Shown piece by piece: positions 42,672 to 52,477 of a stretch of DNA of 56,226 nt. Source of the stretch: Flavobacteriales bacterium (GTDB lineage Bacteria; Bacteroidota; Bacteroidia; Flavobacteriales_D; Crocinitomicaceae); NCBI GenBank assembly GCA_015665275.1, contig JADFAL010000049.1, positions 1-56,226 on the forward strand. The letters are read 5' to 3'. How positions within the stretch are numbered: the first letter of the stretch is position 1; the number at the start of each line of letters is the position of its first letter. The notes under the pieces are model-generated. The model saw only the letters and a program-made list of their open reading frames with translations. It ran no database searches and was not told the DNA's origin. The translations under genes and the position numbers were made by a program.

Positions 42672-45236
42672 TTACAATTTAACGACCTTGTGAATTTGAA
42701 TTCCATCAACTTCGATGAAATAGATTCCTGCGCTCCAATCGCTTGCATTGATAGCCTGCTCTTTGAAAAGCTCAAATTGATCCATTTCCTGACCGCTAGC
42801 GTTAAGGATGCGCACCCTGAAAACCTGATTCGATATGGAACTAATATTCACCACTTCTGCCACTGGATTTGGGTGAACGGTAATAGAAGTCAAACCCTGT
42901 TCGTCTAGTCCTACCGCATCCCCATTTTTAAGGATGCACGTGAAGTCATCAAAAGTAAAACCCTCAAAGTTGGCATTGTAATAAGCATCTTGACTGTTCG
43001 AGCTTTCGGAATTAAAGTGAAATCGGATTTGAACTGCGCTTTCACCAAGAAGAAAGGAATTATTCTCGTCGTCAATCACTATTTCTTCCATCACCCATTT
43101 GCCCTGAGAGTCCCCATCATAAAGGGGCGATCCGTCTGGCTGAAAATCATTACTCGAATTGTTTTTCCCTGAATACGTGTTGTTTTCATCCGAAGCTCCG
43201 GCTTTGGTGTATCTTCCGCAAAGTGGTGTCCAGTTAAATCCATCAGTTGACGCTTCTAACTGAACATAATCGAAACTACGTTCCAAATCCCATTTCGTAT
43301 AAAACTGAATGCAGGCATCCGACGGGTTCGATAAATTTAATGGTGTATTTAATTCGAGGGTTGATGCCAAATTGTTCAAATAAGGCGGAGTATCTGTAAG
43401 TGTAATGGCCGAAGTTCCGGAATACCCAGCCAATGTCTCAACCCAGCCTCCAGAAGCCGTCCAATTGCTGATTCCATCTAGATCGGGATTGTCTTGAAAA
43501 ACAACTACAGGTTGAAATATTTTCTCGATTTCCGCTTCATACAAAATACTGTCGGTTGCGTAATCATTGGTGAGTGTTACCTTAAATCTAACAGTGTCAT
43601 TCATTTGAATAGACGGATCCAAAGTATAGCTAATCGAAACAGATCGCTGCTCCAAGACTGTCATTCCCGACTCAACCACGGGTGATCCGACCGAAACAAT
43701 GTTAGATGAAAGTGGCTCAATATTTAATGTGAAATCGCTCGATGTTTGACCTAAATTTTCAATCCCAAATGTGAAATCACCTGAGTTGGATACAATATTG
43801 GCTTGTGTCAAATCATGCAATCGTCCATATTTACCACTAAGGTAGGCGGCGAGAAAATTCATACGTACCGCGCGTTTTGCGATGGGAACAAAATTCGATG
43901 GCGACGGCCAGAAACCGCCTTCACCACTACTTCCGTTCTCTGGCGTCCAAGCCAACGTATTTTTCCCAGATCCAACTCCCGTGGGTGTCCCATTCGAACT
44001 TACTCCGGCCGGACCGCCCAACATCCAATCGTTCATGTTCCCGCTATTTAATGAACTGATTGAGGTACTTGGGCCATAGGCATAGCGGTTATAATAACTC
44101 ATGTCATGACTGTACTTCGCATATTCATCTGGCCTTGGATTTGTAATCGTAGTTCCAGCGTATCCATGTAACATCGCATTTTTGAAGGAATGATGATTGA
44201 GTGCTAATTGAAAATCGTGGAGCAGAAAAAAGTCACGCATTATTTGCGTTTCGTTTTCAGAGAATGGTCCGGTTCCGAGATAGGTTTGCGAGCAATTATT
44301 AGACGACGCTCCTCCATTTCCCCAGTAATACGCAGAGTTTCGATTTAAATCAACTCCATCCTCAAAAGTGGTGCATCCGCCAAAGGTATTTCTGTTTTTT
44401 CGCTGCATCCCTCCTCCATCAGGGCTTTGGGTTTCATTGTAAACGAATCCGTCTGGATTGTACACCGGTATAAAATACAAAGCTTGATTGTTCAGTAAGC
44501 GCTCAATAGAAGGGTCTTCCTCATAATTTTCAAGTAAATACCACATGAAGTAAAGTAACTGCATTATGGAACTGGCCTCACGCGAGTGAATCAATGACTG
44601 ATACAAGGTTTCCGGTTCGTTCGCTTCATCCACATCTGGATTATCAGATATACGAACGTAGTAAATCGTTCTTCCTTCTAAAGTTGTTTCATTGGAAGGA
44701 GATGCATCCAGTTTAACCGAAATTAAATGTGGATAGAGCGCATGCATACTGTCCAGTTCCTGCAAAACTTGGTCATACGTTAGACATCCTCCAAACGAGT
44801 TAGGTGAATTATTTGGGTTTAGATGAAAGTTTGTGGGAACCTCCCAATCAATTTCTTCGCAACCTACGTGCTGCCCTACGCTTTTCGCGGCGCTCTTTTC
44901 TTTTTTTTTTCGGCTTGAGGCCTTCATCTCCTCCAGCTCTTCACGTGCAGCTGGTAATTCTTCCGCTGCACGATTCGCGTAATATTCAGTGAGATCATCA
45001 ATGAGCACGGTATATTTTACCCCAGCTTCAGCTAATCCTAAGAGTTCGTTTTCACCCAGTTCTAATTGAAGGCTGTCGTTCTGATACACCACTCCGCATT
45101 CCATATCAACACCGATACTATCGAGGACATGAATAACTGCTTCGTCCGAAGCAATCATTACACGTTTGTAGTTGGGCGCCTGAGACCAAACAACACTAGA
45201 GAAAACTACGCACGAAAAAACTAGAAGGTAACGCAT
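42672..45236 (-). CDS. Secreted M14-family zinc carboxypeptidase with T9SS sorting domain
   Basis: 854 aa. Signal MRYLLVFSCVVFSSVVWSQ. N-terminal region about 20-125 is a pro-domain-like part. The M14 catalytic domain: ETLYQSLIHSREASSIMQLL (zinc ligands His and Glu in HSRE), YNPDGFVYN, RKNRNT, GVDLNRNSAYYWG (substrate Arg/Asn-Arg), and LALNHHSFKNAM (third zinc ligand His). Middle: an Ig-like beta region and a lectin-like NWTASGGWVETLAGYSG domain. The last about 80 residues (ITVHPNPVAEVVNISSISNQ ... GIYFIEVDGIQIHKVVKL) are a T9SS type A sorting domain. Released or surface-bound peptidase for external protein. Confidence 0.93.
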   Translation of the reverse strand: MRYLLVFSCVVFSSVVWSQAPNYKRVMIASDEAVIHVLDSIGVDMECGVVYQNDSLQLELGENELLGLAEAGVKYTVLIDDLTEYYANRAAEELPAAREELEEMKASSRKKKEKSAAKSVGQHVGCEEIDWEVPTNFHLNPNNSPNSFGGCLTYDQVLQELDSMHALYPHLISVKLDASPSNETTLEGRTIYYVRISDNPDVDEANEPETLYQSLIHSREASSIMQLLYFMWYLLENYEEDPSIERLLNNQALYFIPVYNPDGFVYNETQSPDGGGMQRKNRNTFGGCTTFEDGVDLNRNSAYYWGNGGASSNNCSQTYLGTGPFSENETQIMRDFFLLHDFQLALNHHSFKNAMLHGYAGTTITNPRPDEYAKYSHDMSYYNRYAYGPSTSISSLNSGNMNDWMLGGPAGVSSNGTPTGVGSGKNTLAWTPENGSSGEGGFWPSPSNFVPIAKRAVRMNFLAAYLSGKYGRLHDLTQANIVSNSGDFTFGIENLGQTSSDFTLNIEPLSSNIVSVGSPVVESGMTVLEQRSVSISYTLDPSIQMNDTVRFKVTLTNDYATDSILYEAEIEKIFQPVVVFQDNPDLDGISNWTASGGWVETLAGYSGTSAITLTDTPPYLNNLASTLELNTPLNLSNPSDACIQFYTKWDLERSFDYVQLEASTDGFNWTPLCGRYTKAGASDENNTYSGKNNSSNDFQPDGSPLYDGDSQGKWVMEEIVIDDENNSFLLGESAVQIRFHFNSESSNSQDAYYNANFEGFTFDDFTCILKNGDAVGLDEQGLTSITVHPNPVAEVVNISSISNQVFRVRILNASGQEMDQFELFKEQAINASDWSAGIYFIEVDGIQIHKVVKL

Positions 45237-45306
45237 AAACCTGAAAGTAAAGATAATATGGTCACCTTCCTAGCGTAATCGTCAAAAGTCATACGATTAG
45301 GCTCTT

Positions 45307-47016
45307 CTAGGACACTGGCTTGTTCTTTTCGTGCTCAATCGAATACGAGAATTCAATTACCTTCTCTTCGCCGGGTTTCATTTGCACGTCCCAAGTCAAC
45401 CTTCCTGAATCTTTGTCGAGTGTGGCCCCTCCTCCATCTTCTAATTTAATGGTGATGTCCTCGTTCTTCGTTATTGGAATCTGATCCTCCACCGTAAGAT
45501 CAATCGCCGCTCTAGAGGTGTTCTTTACAACTATTTGGAAGGTATACGTCTTCACAATATTCTTGCTCAGGATTCCTTTTTTCTGTTCTTCGTTGATCTT
45601 CTTGCGCCTGGAGATAATCCCTTCGTCCTTACCCAGTGTTACTTCCATGGTATCAGTAAGAATTTGTGGATCCAAATAAGTGTTTCCAACGATCGTTTGC
45701 TTGAAGTAGATGTTCGCTTCTCCTGGCAATAGACTTAAGTTTTCCCAATCCCCAATCTTCGCTATTAAGAAGGCATTCTTATTCACACGAGGCAACATAT
45801 AATGCAGGTAATCCGCATCCATTTTATCACTCGTTACCACCATCAATTTGTGCGTTCCATCTGCTTTGATCGTGTACGGAAGTTTCACGTTAAACTCCAC
45901 ATTTGAGAAGTTCTGATTGATTTCTGCCATGTTCTGAATAGAAATCAACTGCTGATTGAAAGTGATTTCTTTGTTGTCCTTCAAGGCCTCATTGCTCATG
46001 TCTCTGCGAGCTGACTCTGCTTCTTCTTGCGAATAGAAATTTTGGGTCGCTTGCACACTGATCTTCTCAACCGACCCTGTTGTTGGATTGATGCGCGGCT
46101 TGTTAATTGTGTAATCCAAACGCCAAATTCCGATGGTTGGTTTCTGCGCAAACACATTCTGATTGTAGGTCGATAGGGTCAACTTCACCTTGTCCCAGTC
46201 CTCTCCGGTACTCTGGTACACATCCGCTTTGTACGTGATCGTCATGGGATCGGTGGTGTTTTGTGCGCGTAAGTCATATGCGGGAATCCAACCGGCGTTA
46301 GTAACCAAATAGTTTACCCCAATTTTGCCATACGTTGATACGTCTGAATATGTTGTTACCAGAATATGATGCCGTGTTTTTGCCGGACGTGATGGTTGCC
46401 CCGTATTCCGCGCATAGTTCTGCAATTTATTTAGGCGTATTCGAAATTTGTTTTCACGCGCAGCAAGTAAATGTTGTTTCTTCTTCCACACGTAAATCAA
46501 CTCGTTGATCTCGTCCAGCTTCTCCCGATAGAACGTTACTACCTCCTTAAACTCAGGCAAAGTATCACTGATTCCCCCAGATTTGATCAGTTGATTCTCT
46601 GTGATCATGCGTTTCTCTTCGTTCAAGTTGTGAAGCTTGGCACTAATACGCTCTTTCTCGAAACTGATGAACAGAATAGAGTCGTTGAGCCAGTTGATTT
46701 CCTTTTGAATTTTCTCCGGAACGATGGTTGGTTCAACGGCGGATGGTGGCACATATTCAGTTTGATATTGCACGTCCAAAATCAGGAAATTTCCAAGCGC
46801 CGAGGCCTGAATATTTTTCGGATTCAAATTGGGTGAAACGTCTTTGATGATCACCTCGTTTACGCCCTTTTTAATGTTCATATTACTCGACTCGCGGAAA
46901 ACTTGAGCACCACTTAAAAAGACCGTAGCCTTTGTAACGTTCGTGCTCAAAGTATCAGCTGCGAAGGCATTAGAACCAATCAATAAGGCAGCGGTTAATA
47001 GTACGGATACTTTCAT
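45307..47016 (-). CDS. MuiA-like envelope protein (DUF4139/DUF4140)
   Basis: 569 aa from ATG 47016; 25 extra in-frame residues upstream precede the signal and are rejected. Signal MKVSVLLTAALLIGSNAFAA. N-terminal DUF4140: VTKATVFLSGAQVFRESSNM then KGVNEVIIKDVSPNLNPKNI. A coiled-coil region at about 100-200 (EKIQKEINWLNDSILFISFE). DUF4139: YLVTNAGWIPAYDLRAQNTT then YKADVYQSTGEDWDKVKLTL, ending FSYSIEHEKNKP. Family name is mucoidy inhibitor A, from an effect on capsule in other bacteria; biochemical role unknown. Confidence 0.88.
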   Translation of the reverse strand: MKVSVLLTAALLIGSNAFAADTLSTNVTKATVFLSGAQVFRESSNMNIKKGVNEVIIKDVSPNLNPKNIQASALGNFLILDVQYQTEYVPPSAVEPTIVPEKIQKEINWLNDSILFISFEKERISAKLHNLNEEKRMITENQLIKSGGISDTLPEFKEVVTFYREKLDEINELIYVWKKKQHLLAARENKFRIRLNKLQNYARNTGQPSRPAKTRHHILVTTYSDVSTYGKIGVNYLVTNAGWIPAYDLRAQNTTDPMTITYKADVYQSTGEDWDKVKLTLSTYNQNVFAQKPTIGIWRLDYTINKPRINPTTGSVEKISVQATQNFYSQEEAESARRDMSNEALKDNKEITFNQQLISIQNMAEINQNFSNVEFNVKLPYTIKADGTHKLMVVTSDKMDADYLHYMLPRVNKNAFLIAKIGDWENLSLLPGEANIYFKQTIVGNTYLDPQILTDTMEVTLGKDEGIISRRKKINEEQKKGILSKNIVKTYTFQIVVKNTSRAAIDLTVEDQIPITKNEDITIKLEDGGGATLDKDSGRLTWDVQMKPGEEKVIEFSYSIEHEKNKPVS

Positions 47017-47140
47017 TATTACAGATTTTACAGTCCGTACAATCGGGGGTTGGGTTGGTTCAATCGGGGTTGCTGTAGGAATTCTATTCATCCATTCTTA
47101 CCTTTAGCTTTTCCAAAGCTGTGCACATTAAAATCCTACC

Positions 47141-47653
47141 ATGAAAACACTTCTAATTTCACTTTCTCTTCTGCTTCTGATTTCTTCTTGTCAGGAGCAA
47201 TCCAGAGAAACCCAGTTCGATAAACAAGGTGTTTCATTTACCGTCCCTGCTGGTTGGAAGGGCGTAGATGAAGAGGACCTCGGGAGTGGTTATTCCATTT
47301 CTATTGAAAAAGAGGGCATGGATGAGAGCGGAATGGTCAGTATCAGTTGGATTGATTTGGAGATTGAATTGGATGAATGGGCACAAGTATTTAAAGACGA
47401 AATGAGGTCCAGTTGGAATTCTTCGGTCTCTAATTCTAGTTTTAGCGCTGTTAAAAATGGAAGATACAACGAGATTCCTACCCGATCCGTGACGTACAAA
47501 GCAACATTGTTGGGGCTCAAACACACCGGGACTATCCACGTCTTTTATGAAGGTGGTAAATCCTTTGGAGTAATTATTCAAGAAGCAATTGAAGACAAAG
47601 CAGACAACAAAGAAGGCTTTCGCCTGATTGAAAAGAGTTTCAAGGTAGAGTGA
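47141..47653 (+). CDS. Lipoprotein, function unknown
   Basis: 170 aa. Signal MKTLLISLSLLLLISSC, lipid Cys17. The body reads as a PsbP-like alpha/beta fold: FTVPAGWKGVDEEDLGSGYS, then ISWIDLEIELDEWAQVFKDE and a terminal GFRLIEKSFKVE strand. No catalytic residues. It is a single gene; converges with the CotH gene with 33 nt between stops. Confidence 0.65.
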   Translation: MKTLLISLSLLLLISSCQEQSRETQFDKQGVSFTVPAGWKGVDEEDLGSGYSISIEKEGMDESGMVSISWIDLEIELDEWAQVFKDEMRSSWNSSVSNSSFSAVKNGRYNEIPTRSVTYKATLLGLKHTGTIHVFYEGGKSFGVIIQEAIEDKADNKEGFRLIEKSFKVE

Positions 47654-47686
47654 GATTTGAATTAAGAAATTCGTCTATGTCGAAAG

Positions 47687-49303
47687 TTATTCCGCTCCCA
47701 GCAACTTTTCCAAGTGGGCTTCATAATACATCTTCCGTTGCCGAAGAAACTCTTTGAGCAATGCTACCTCTCGCTCCCAATCTGCTCTATCACTTGGATA
47801 GTTCCAGCGGTCAATCTGTCGGTTCATCTCAGATGCATATCGTTCTTCAAATTCTGCTAAGCGCCCCAATAAATAGTCCTCCGAAAAGTTTGTTCCAGAC
47901 AACTCGGAATAGCGTTGATAGAACTGCTGCCGAAATGTGTCATTCTTCAAAAGATTGCGCAGCAAATACGTAGACCCTTTGCTATTGTACCATTCGTTGA
48001 GTGTGTCTGCTGTCGCATGGGCCAATGCATCGTGCTCGTATCCGCCATCTTTATTGAATACATAAGGGCTCATCATCAAATCTCCATCGAAGAAAATCCA
48101 ACGCCATTTTCCATTTTTCGGACGCCAGAACTTTACATTGTTCCCGGGCCAATCCATATTGCAGAAGTAGGTTTCAAACAGGTTGTAATCAATGTAATTC
48201 TCTATATCGATGATTGCTTCCACTTTCGCATACACACTATCCTCTTGGATGTCTTCCGTGTATATCATAGAGAGTAGATTAACAAATGTTTCATTGGAAC
48301 CATTCATTACGTCTTTACCTGTTCCTTCGATCATATCGTATGCATCTCGGTTCAAACCAAAATGTTCCTGCATGTAATACCGATCGATGCGTTCCCGAAT
48401 GTTATAAATACCCCAATAAATGCCATTTAAATACACTACACACGGTTCTGACTTCTGATGCTCCAAACCAAGATCGCCCGCAAGCGAACTTAAATATGCA
48501 TCGCGAAAATGTGTTGAGACCATATCACTTCCCGAATTGCGCAATATAAAACGTGTGGAAGATAGCGTGTCTTCTTTATTAAAATTGGACCAATTCAATG
48601 CCTTGCCACCCTCGGGTTTATCCGTATATACACGAATGCTTTTTTGCGGAAACGCACCCACAACCGCTCCATGCAATCGGAATTCTATAGGCGTTTCGTA
48701 GATAGACACCAGGGATGAATCGAACAGTTGTAGAGCTCCCGGTCTTTGCCAATCCTTTCCTTTCATCGTATAATTGCCGTTCCCAAAGAACAAACTATCC
48801 CATCCCTTCTCGGTGTGTAAGTTTCCGGGGACAAACAAGCCCTTTGCTGCATCAAATAAATTGTTGGCATCTGTGGTGATAGAAACGACCGGAACGTTGT
48901 GTTTTGATTTCCAATGCTCACCCATGAAATAGGTTTCTGGAGGAAGTTCAAAACAACGACCCTTTTCACAAATAGCATACCGCAAAACCCAAACATCACG
49001 CTGCATTTTCTGCGGTTCTTTCCATCGGAAATAATCCAATTGCCAAGGCCCCTCCAAAGGCGTTGTTGGAATCGTATCAATTTTTGGAGGCAAGGTTATC
49101 TCAGCACCTATTGGAATCGCTTCTTGATAGTGTTGACCGCCATTTAATGGATCGGAACCATCCGTTGTGAAATAAAACTCTTGATGTCCTTTGCTTGAAA
49201 ATGTTAACTCAAAAGGAAGGTCGTATTGACCTGATGGATGTGAAACTTGACCGTACAAGGTACTGATCGACCCTAAAAATGCTATGAGAATTCTAAAGCG
49301 CAT
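47687..49303 (-). CDS. Secreted CotH kinase-like protein
   Basis: 538 aa. Signal MRFRILIAFLGSISTLYGQ. N-terminal chitobiase/beta-hexosaminidase-type beta module: FTSKGHQEFYFTTDGSDPLN (about 30-60). CotH core: KSIRVYTDKPEGGKALNWSN, IYWGIYNIRERIDRYYMQEH (ATP-binding segment), IDIENYIDYNLFETYFCNMD, WRWIFFDGDLMMSP (DGD metal loop). In Bacillus CotH phosphorylates spore-coat proteins; secreted Bacteroidota homologues may act on exported surface proteins, inferred only. Its ATG overlaps kdsB by 11 nt. Confidence 0.9.
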   Translation of the reverse strand: MRFRILIAFLGSISTLYGQVSHPSGQYDLPFELTFSSKGHQEFYFTTDGSDPLNGGQHYQEAIPIGAEITLPPKIDTIPTTPLEGPWQLDYFRWKEPQKMQRDVWVLRYAICEKGRCFELPPETYFMGEHWKSKHNVPVVSITTDANNLFDAAKGLFVPGNLHTEKGWDSLFFGNGNYTMKGKDWQRPGALQLFDSSLVSIYETPIEFRLHGAVVGAFPQKSIRVYTDKPEGGKALNWSNFNKEDTLSSTRFILRNSGSDMVSTHFRDAYLSSLAGDLGLEHQKSEPCVVYLNGIYWGIYNIRERIDRYYMQEHFGLNRDAYDMIEGTGKDVMNGSNETFVNLLSMIYTEDIQEDSVYAKVEAIIDIENYIDYNLFETYFCNMDWPGNNVKFWRPKNGKWRWIFFDGDLMMSPYVFNKDGGYEHDALAHATADTLNEWYNSKGSTYLLRNLLKNDTFRQQFYQRYSELSGTNFSEDYLLGRLAEFEERYASEMNRQIDRWNYPSDRADWEREVALLKEFLRQRKMYYEAHLEKLLGAE

Positions 49304-50021
49304 CCATCACCTGATCCAAATCTTCCGGAGAATCAATATTTGGGGTTTCAATGTCCGTTGGAATAACACGAATTTCATATCCATAATACATCCATCGCAG
49401 TTGTTCCAATGCCTCCATTTGTTCGAGCGCACACGGTTTCAATTCCACCAATTCTTGCAATGTTTCTTTTCGATAGGCATACAGTCCGATGTGGCGCATG
49501 AATGGGAAACTAGCTTTCACTTGCTCTGACGCACGCTCCGTGGAAGGGATAGGACTTCTGGAAAAATACAACGCATTTCCATTCGTATCGCAAACTACTT
49601 TCACACGATTGATATCGCTCAGATCATCTGGGGAAACCTGCGTGTGTCCTAGTGTTGCTATCGATACTGTTGTATCTTGAAAAGCAGAACACAGCGTGTC
49701 AATCTGACCGGGATTTACCAGGGGTTCATCGCCCTGTACATTGACAATTACATCGGCATCGTACTTCGCAGCAAGCTCTCCGCATCGATCTGTTCCTGAC
49801 GGGTGTGATTCGGACGTCATCTCTACGTTTCCACCGAAGGCTTTGACTGCATCGTAAATTCTTTGGTCATCTGTTGCTACAATCACTGAGTCCAAAGACG
49901 CGCAAGCGGCAGCGCCTTCGTACACCCGTTGAATCATGGGTTTCCCCTTTAAATCCACTAATGGTTTGCCCGGAAATCGTGTAGATGCGTAACGTGCAGG
50001 AATGATACCAATCACCTTCAT
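49293..50021 (-). CDS. kdsB: 3-deoxy-manno-octulosonate cytidylyltransferase
   Basis: 242 aa, cytosolic, normal length. It activates Kdo with CTP to CMP-Kdo for LPS inner core, indicating an outer membrane with LPS. Motifs: IGIIPARYASTRFPGKPLVD (nucleotide loop, residues 4-23), VIVATDDQRIYDAV, SGTDRCGELA, VNVQGDEPLVNP (metal Asp), IPSTERAS, MRHIGLYAYR, LEQMEALEQLRWMYYG and IDSPEDLDQV. The order is complete. It starts 3 nt after the TonB receptor stop and overlaps CotH, so the three genes form an operon. Confidence 0.97.
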   Translation of the reverse strand: MKVIGIIPARYASTRFPGKPLVDLKGKPMIQRVYEGAAACASLDSVIVATDDQRIYDAVKAFGGNVEMTSESHPSGTDRCGELAAKYDADVIVNVQGDEPLVNPGQIDTLCSAFQDTTVSIATLGHTQVSPDDLSDINRVKVVCDTNGNALYFSRSPIPSTERASEQVKASFPFMRHIGLYAYRKETLQELVELKPCALEQMEALEQLRWMYYGYEIRVIPTDIETPNIDSPEDLDQVMDAL

Positions 50022-50024
50022 TTG

Positions 50025-52433
50025 CTAGAATTTCATTTGAAGCTGCAAAATAAAGTTTCTTGGCGCTTGAACGTCACCCGGACGGGTAGTATATTCTTCA
50101 TTCAAGACATTATTCACGATAAACCCGATACGGTAATGATCCATAAATTTGTATCCGACACGAACATCAAATACCAAGTTCCCGCGATTGAACTCTTCTC
50201 GGTATCGCTCTAGCCCCGGAAGAATGAACAAACCATCGATTAATTCATCTTCGAAAATCGCATCGATATTTTTCATGAAGCTGTTGTAGCGTGAAGACAT
50301 TCCTAATGAAATCCCCTTCCATTCTGCTTCTACGTCTGCCTTGAATAAATGATTGAATCGGTATTTTAACGTTGGGTCGAACGAAGCGGTTTGTGTTCCT
50401 GGATCATATTGATACGTTGAAAAGGTTTCGACATAAGCCGAATCGGTGTTTTGCGTTTCAGGAATCATGTACGTGTAGCCAATCAAACTTGTCAATTTTA
50501 CATCGCCAATCGTTCCTTGACTGTTGAATGAAATCTCAGCACCCATAATTCGGGCAGATTCAGCATTTTCTGCACTAAAACCAAAGATGTCGTTAATGGT
50601 ATAACCCGTGGATGGATCCAAAATTTGTGCAACAATATCATTGTAATCTGGAGCTGTTGGGTCGAGACGTTCTCCTGTTCCCGGATTGAAAATTCCGAAA
50701 GTGAATTCCATCATGTTATTGTACTGATTCACAAAACCGGCAACATCAATGAGTCCTTTCCATTTCTCACCAATCTTAATCGCCTGTTTGAATCCAACTT
50801 CAGCCGCCCAACCCGTTTCTCTAGTTAAGTTCGGATTGGCGAAAACATTCAAAGCACCTACACTTGTTGCTACATATCTCTCAGCTACGGATGGATAACG
50901 AATTCCCTGTCCAAAAGACGCTCTGATATGTGAATATTCAGCCACTTGGTAATGTGCTCCGAATCGCATGATTGGATATATGGGAATAGAAGCGCCCGTA
51001 GTATCGCCGCTGAAACTGAAATCCGAATCGCCGCGAATGTCATCCATTTCAAAATACTCCAAACGAATTCCTCCAGTCAAATCCAATCGGTCTAACTTGT
51101 ATTCGTATTGACTGTAAATCGCCAAGTTATTTGAGAAATGATCACCGAAGAGTTCAGATCCTACATCGGTTCGGATTCCAGTAAATCCACTTGTTAACAC
51201 CGACTTTTTTCCCCACTTGCGCTGGAATTGATAATCGGCATAGCTTACCGCGGACTCTGAAGATTGCCCAGGATTTGTAATGTTATTGTTGTTGACGAAA
51301 TAATAGCGGGTCTTGAGGGAATGCAAATTGCGATTCTTATCTACGTATTTCACGTAAGGATCAATGCTGAGGCGCACCCCCGACTGATACGTTAAGGTAG
51401 ACTCTGCCAACGATGTGTCTGCACTTCCGTTCGGCGTGTATGCAAATGTGTCGCTTTCCCAAATGATAAAGTTTCCGGTTTTCTGATATTGAATGTTGGT
51501 GCTCAATCCCGCTTTTAAATCCGGAATGTTTTTCGGTCGATAATAAAACGTTCCACTCAAACGTGCACGATCTTCTTGCTCTCCTTCCCGATACCCCGGC
51601 GATGTAAATGCGTTTGCCGAAACAGTGAAGCCGACATTCTTATACATTTTTCCTCGATACACTTCTGCCTGATGAAACCATGGATTGGTAGACCACCATT
51701 TCAACGACTCGCGCTTGGGGTTGCCGTATACACCGGACTGAATTTTTGCACGTGTTTCTCCTTTTAATGAAGGCAAACGTTCCTGAAGGGAAATGATTCC
51801 GTTCAACGCTCCACTTCCGTACAATACCGAAGAGGCTCCTTTTAGAATTTCGGTTTGTGAAGCACACTCCATAGGAATTGCGTTCCACTTGGCATCTCCA
51901 GCGTCTCCAGAAAGAATCGGAATTCCGTTCCAAAGCAACAATACACGACTTCCGGCTCCGTAGGCAAATCCACTACCTCCGCGGATACTTACTTGTCCGT
52001 CCATCGTAAATACTCCTGGGCTTTGAGAAACGGCATCTTCAAGATTCACCAACCCTTTATTGTCAATCAATTCGGGTGTTAAAATTTCCATCGAAATTGG
52101 AACGTCTTCGATATCTTGTCCGCGCCTTCCCGAAGTCACAACAATTGTTTTCAATTCTTGAGGTTTCGAAAGTAAAATCTGGATGGTTCCTGGGCCCGTA
52201 ACGATTGTTGTATCGTTCTCATAGGTTGCCATTTTTGTAATAAGCGTATCTGGAAATTGCGAAGTGTTGATGGTAAATGATCCGTCGATGTCAGCTATCG
52301 CACCACCACCATGGGATGAATATACTTTCGCACCGAACATAGGTTCGTTTGTTCCTCGCTCAACTACTTTTCCATCAATTTGAGAAAAGGCCAAAAAAGG
52401 GCACAGAAGTAGTAGGAGAAGTAGGGTTTTCAT
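50025..52433 (-). CDS. TonB-dependent outer-membrane receptor
   Basis: 802 aa from ATG 52433 (an in-frame TTG two codons before is rejected). Signal MKTLLLLLLLCPFLAFSQ. A carboxypeptidase-regulatory-like domain (about 19-95, IDGKVVERGTNEPMFGAKVY). TonB plug: DVPISMEILTPELIDNKGLV, then DAVSQSPGVFTMDGQVSIRG with GSGFAYGAG, and SVLYGSGALNGIISL; then a 22-strand barrel ending NFILQLQMKF. Substrate is unknown; no adjacent SusD, so probably iron, cobalamin or another small compound rather than a polysaccharide. First gene of the receptor-kdsB-CotH operon. Confidence 0.93.
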   Translation of the reverse strand: MKTLLLLLLLCPFLAFSQIDGKVVERGTNEPMFGAKVYSSHGGGAIADIDGSFTINTSQFPDTLITKMATYENDTTIVTGPGTIQILLSKPQELKTIVVTSGRRGQDIEDVPISMEILTPELIDNKGLVNLEDAVSQSPGVFTMDGQVSIRGGSGFAYGAGSRVLLLWNGIPILSGDAGDAKWNAIPMECASQTEILKGASSVLYGSGALNGIISLQERLPSLKGETRAKIQSGVYGNPKRESLKWWSTNPWFHQAEVYRGKMYKNVGFTVSANAFTSPGYREGEQEDRARLSGTFYYRPKNIPDLKAGLSTNIQYQKTGNFIIWESDTFAYTPNGSADTSLAESTLTYQSGVRLSIDPYVKYVDKNRNLHSLKTRYYFVNNNNITNPGQSSESAVSYADYQFQRKWGKKSVLTSGFTGIRTDVGSELFGDHFSNNLAIYSQYEYKLDRLDLTGGIRLEYFEMDDIRGDSDFSFSGDTTGASIPIYPIMRFGAHYQVAEYSHIRASFGQGIRYPSVAERYVATSVGALNVFANPNLTRETGWAAEVGFKQAIKIGEKWKGLIDVAGFVNQYNNMMEFTFGIFNPGTGERLDPTAPDYNDIVAQILDPSTGYTINDIFGFSAENAESARIMGAEISFNSQGTIGDVKLTSLIGYTYMIPETQNTDSAYVETFSTYQYDPGTQTASFDPTLKYRFNHLFKADVEAEWKGISLGMSSRYNSFMKNIDAIFEDELIDGLFILPGLERYREEFNRGNLVFDVRVGYKFMDHYRIGFIVNNVLNEEYTTRPGDVQAPRNFILQLQMKF

Positions 52434-52477
52434 TAGCAATAATTCGTATATTAAGGTAGTCTAAAATACTAATAATT

